This document shows positions 61,404-64,000 of a DNA stretch of 64,000 bases, piece after piece. Origin of the DNA: Triplophysa rosa (Eukaryota; Chordata; Actinopteri; Cypriniformes; Nemacheilidae); contig NC_079891.1 in assembly GCF_024868665.1 (NCBI RefSeq), positions 19,891,641 to 19,955,640 on the forward strand, read 5' to 3'. Under the pieces are notes generated by a model that did no database searches, was not told where the DNA came from, and was given only the letters and a program-made list of their open reading frames with translations. Position 1 is the stretch's first letter, and every line of letters starts with the position of its first letter. The translations under genes were made by a program, and so were the position numbers.

Positions 61404-62743
61404 GTGGGACAAGCGGAAGTACGTCTTTCCCCCAGTGAGCCTCATTGCACAGACCCTGTGCAAGGTCAGGGAAGAGGAGCATCAAGTGTACTAGTTGCGC
61501 CATACTGGCCCAACCGTACTTGGTTCTCGGAGCTAATGCTCTTGACGACAGCTCCCCCCTGGCCAATTCCCCTGACGAAGGACCTGCTTTCCCAGGGGAA
61601 GGGCACGTTATGGCATCACGGGTTAGACCTCTGGAACCTCCATGTCTGGCCCCTGGACGGAATGAGGAGATCCTGAGTGGCCTAACCCCTGCAGCGGTTA
61701 AGACCACTACTCAGGCTAGGGCCCTGGCCACTAGGCGACTATACGCCTATAGTGGTGCCTCTTCTCATCCTGGTGCTCTTCTCGAAGAGAAGACACGCAG
61801 AGTTGCTTGATCAAGTGGGTGCGGTCCTCCCAGAGACTCGAGAATAATGTCTCCCCTTTCACACTGAACGTGTATGTAGCCGCTGTTGCCGCTCATCACG
61901 ACCCAGTTGCTGGTAGTCTCTAGGACAGCACAACCTGATCATTTGGTTCCTATGGGGTGCGGGAAGGCTACCACCTCACCCACGCTCCGTACCCTCTTAC
62001 GACCTTGATGCGGTCCTGGAGCCCCTCGGAGATGCCGCTCTTTCTCACTTCACGATGAAGACGGCTCTCGGGAGGACGCTCAAGAGGGTAGCGGACCTAC
62101 AAGCATTCTCCGTGTCCACAGATTGCCTAGAACTCGGGCCCGGTTTTTCTCACGCTATCTTGAGACCCCGGCCCGGCTACGTGCCCAAATTTCCCACCAC
62201 TCCCCCGAGACACCAGGTGGTGAACTTACAGGCGCTCCCCACCGGGGAGGAAGACCCAACCCCATCCGTGTTGTGTCCAGTACGCGCATTGCGCCTCTGC
62301 TTGGACCGCACGCAGAGCCGCAGAATCTCTGAGCAGCTCTTTGTCTGTTTTGGAGATCAGCAGGGAGGGCTGTCTCAAACAGAGATTGGCGCACTGGATC
62401 ATGGACGCCGTCACTATGGCGTACCTGTCCTAAGATCGCCTATGCCCACTGGGTGAGAGCTCTCTCCACACGGAGTACAGCCTCCTCGTGGGCACTGGCT
62501 CGAGGCGCCTCTCTTGCAGACATCTGCAGAGCTGCGGGTTGGGCTACACCCATCACCTTCGCGAGGAAAGACTGGCGGCTGGTAGGGTGTACGCCTATGA
62601 CAGTACCTTCCCCCCTTTCTCCTAAGGGGGTCAGCGTACTTACTGCCTCCCTTCTTTCCCCACTGGGCGAAGAACAGGCACTCCATCCATCACTAAGCAA
62701 GCACCTTCTGGGGCGGGCTGGGCAGAGCAGCCCTGCCCCTTAG
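61404..62743 (+). pseudogene. Tyrosine recombinase region of the DIRS element, inactivated
   Basis: The linker segment APYWPNRTWFSELMLL precedes the recombinase. The core begins with MKTALGRTLKRVADLQAF, continues HAILRPRPGYVPKFPTTP and LQALPTGEEDP, and resumes after a frameshift near 62455 as STRSTASSWALARGASLADI and CRAAGWATP. In related elements the second catalytic motif is H-x-x-R (HSTRS); here the His codon is a Leu codon (ALSTRS). The expected catalytic Tyr segment after TFAR is replaced by KDWRLVG. Loss of both residues, plus frameshifts, means the copy cannot integrate by itself. Confidence 0.75.
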
Positions 62744-63263
62744 GCCGGGTTCCCGGAGTTATTCGCATCATAGCTCTAACCGGACCTAGTGCTACCAGAC
62801 ATTGCAACCCCCCAGTAGGGCGGTTCCGTCTGATGTATCCTCATGCTGGTTCCCACCTTGGTAACCCATGACCTCCCCAGGTGGACCTCCACCTCACGGT
62901 TTACTCTTCAGCCGCACTTTCTTCCCATGAGTTCTCCCCTATCGGCGAGACCATGTGGTATCTCCACTAGACTCCTCCCTGCGGTAGGAAGTAGTGTCTG
63001 TAGCGCATCCCCCACTTGAGGAAGTAGCACTTACCCAGTGGCCTTACGGTTCCGGGCGGCTTCTCGCTGTTAGAGAAACAAGGCCGCCGCCTGTGAGGCC
63101 AAAGGTAGGGGCCTTCCCACCTTTCAAGGAAGCTCTGGGACCCCTACCTACCCACTGGTACGTTACAATTTCGCGGTAGCGCTCACGGCTGACACGCCCA
63201 GGCCAGTCACCCTCGCTTCATTGAGATTGTGACAGGGCACAGTGTTATGGCGTTTTCCATTGG

Positions 63264-63370
63264 AACCCCATCTGTCGGTTCGACACAACGTCGAGAGACC
63301 GACAGAAAGGGAACGTCTCGGTTACGTTTGTAACCTCGGTTCCCTGATGGAGGGAACGAGACTTTGTGTC
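63264..63370 (+). repeat. Internal complementary region (ICR) of the DIRS element
   Basis: Bases 63264-63314 are complementary to the outer left end (57913-57963). Bases about 63312-63370 are complementary to the outer right end (about 63585-63644). The two halves meet at GGGAACGTCTCGG, with AAC shared by both. This is the template that lets DIRS elements rebuild their termini through a circular intermediate. Confidence 0.85.
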
Positions 63371-63433
63371 CTCTTGCCACAACACGTGCTGTCCTCTGCA
63401 GCAGTCGTGAGAGGTCTCAGGCTCCTCAGAACT

Positions 63434-63644
63434 AAGGTGAATGAATGAGGCACGCCGTCTCCCTTTCATACCCGGATATCCGGGGGTGGAGTCCGGCATG
63501 CAAATTTCATTCGCCAATTTTCATTGGCCTTTTCTAAGAAGTCGGAAGCGATTGGTTCTCAGGGACGAACCCCATCTGTCGGCTCGACACAATGTCTCGT
63601 TCCCTCCATCAGGGAACCGAGGTTACAACCGCAACCGAGACGTT
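63434..63644 (+). repeat. Right inverted terminal repeat of the DIRS element
   Basis: It begins AAGGTGAATGAATGAGGCAC and is complementary to 58098 and leftward. It extends further outward than the left repeat, through TTCCCTCCATCAGGGAACCG, and ends CCGAGACGTT. Unequal outer ends are typical of DIRS elements. Confidence 0.85.
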
Positions 63645-64000
63645 TTCCCACCCATGTTACATAAATTGTCTGTAATTAAATATTTTTATCATTCAGTTCT
63701 GTTTTTATCCTTTTAACTCAGAATTTTCAGTATTTTCCAGTTGAGCAGCAAAAAAATGTAAGTATTATATTTATTGTGATATTTTCATTATTATGTTATT
63801 TGTTATATTTGCACATGTAAAAATACTCATTGACAATGGAAAATCTGAATAAAGTGGATTATTACAGTTGTTGCTATAAATAGCCTATTGTACTCCTTAA
63901 TCATAGACCAAAACAGTGACTTCCAGGCATTGTAATATTTTGTTTATTGTTACATTTGTAAACCAATTTGTGATGTGCTAAATGATTAAATGTAATGTTT
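63645..64000. other. Flank right of the DIRS element; no gene seen
   Basis: AT-rich DNA. TTTTCCAG (63733-63740) and GTAAGT (63758-63763) bracket a 17-nt segment that could be a micro-exon of the gene proposed at 57.2-57.6 kb. The signals are too short to rely on. Confidence 0.25.

Larger units (their letters stand above)
57913..63644 (+). mobile_element. DIRS-type tyrosine-recombinase retroelement, nearly full length, inactive
   Basis: The element is 5.7 kb. It has inverted terminal repeats at 57913-58098 and 63434-63644, and an internal complementary region at 63264-63370. In order it encodes gag-like, RT, RNase H and tyrosine-recombinase segments, all on the plus strand. DIRS elements lack an aspartic protease and DDE integrase and integrate by a tyrosine recombinase, so no long target duplication is expected and none is seen. 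Frameshifts and stops break every ORF. It sits about 310 bp past the donor of the candidate first exon at 57600. Confidence 0.88.

Overview
The window looks like nuclear DNA from a cypriniform (carp-like) fish. The evidence is genes split by short GT-AG introns, AT-rich non-coding DNA, long CA and CCAT/CTAT microsatellites, a tRNA-derived SINE with the tail typical of cyprinids, and many teleost DNA transposons (hAT, PIF/Harbinger, Kolobok-like, TTAA-flanked MITEs) plus one DIRS-type retroelement. There are no operons, ribosome binding sites or CRISPR arrays. The species cannot be named from the sequence.

Two protein-coding genes can be supported, both on the minus strand. At 27.6-29.4 kb is a complete three-exon gene for a NALCN-channel auxiliary factor (NALF/FAM155 family, best match NALF2/FAM155B), 401 residues with introns of only 414 and 232 bp. 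About 4.7 kb downstream, at 22.55-22.84 kb, is the first coding exon of ectodysplasin A (eda): cytoplasmic tail, transmembrane anchor and start of the stalk, ending in a clean splice donor. The order and direction (NALF2 then EDA, head to tail) match human Xq13.1. I found no further eda exons, so positions 1-22.5 kb are read as eda intron 1, with the collagen and TNF-domain exons beyond the left edge.

Layout. 0.7-8 kb: hAT and Harbinger MITEs, three identical 152-bp tandem units, a THAP-domain Kolobok-like remnant and TTAA MITEs. 8.8-13.7 kb: a nest of elements (an old hAT holding two younger hATs, one of which holds a Kolobok-like THAP element and a SINE). 15.3-16.7 kb: a Harbinger relic with a dead Myb/SANT-like ORF, then a Harbinger-type MITE. 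18.0-18.8 kb: a large compound microsatellite. 20.4 kb: a hAT MITE with a perfect 8-bp target duplication. 21.6-23.1 kb: GC-richer DNA around the eda promoter. 29.4-30 kb: the CpG-rich nalf2 promoter. 30-57 kb: long intergenic DNA with MITEs, a 35-bp minisatellite and one isolated acidic exon-like ORF at 36 kb (minus). 57.2-57.6 kb: a promoter/first-exon-like stretch on the plus strand. 57.9-63.6 kb: a nearly full-length but dead DIRS retroelement with inverted terminal repeats and the diagnostic internal complementary region.

NALF2 acts with the NALCN sodium-leak channel; EDA is a TNF-family ligand for skin appendages (scales, fin rays, teeth). They are neighbours by old synteny, not partners in one pathway. 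No wholly new biological system is evident. The most useful leads are the DIRS circle-junction structure, the transposon nest, the conserved NALF2-EDA block and the unexplained exon-like ORF at 36 kb.
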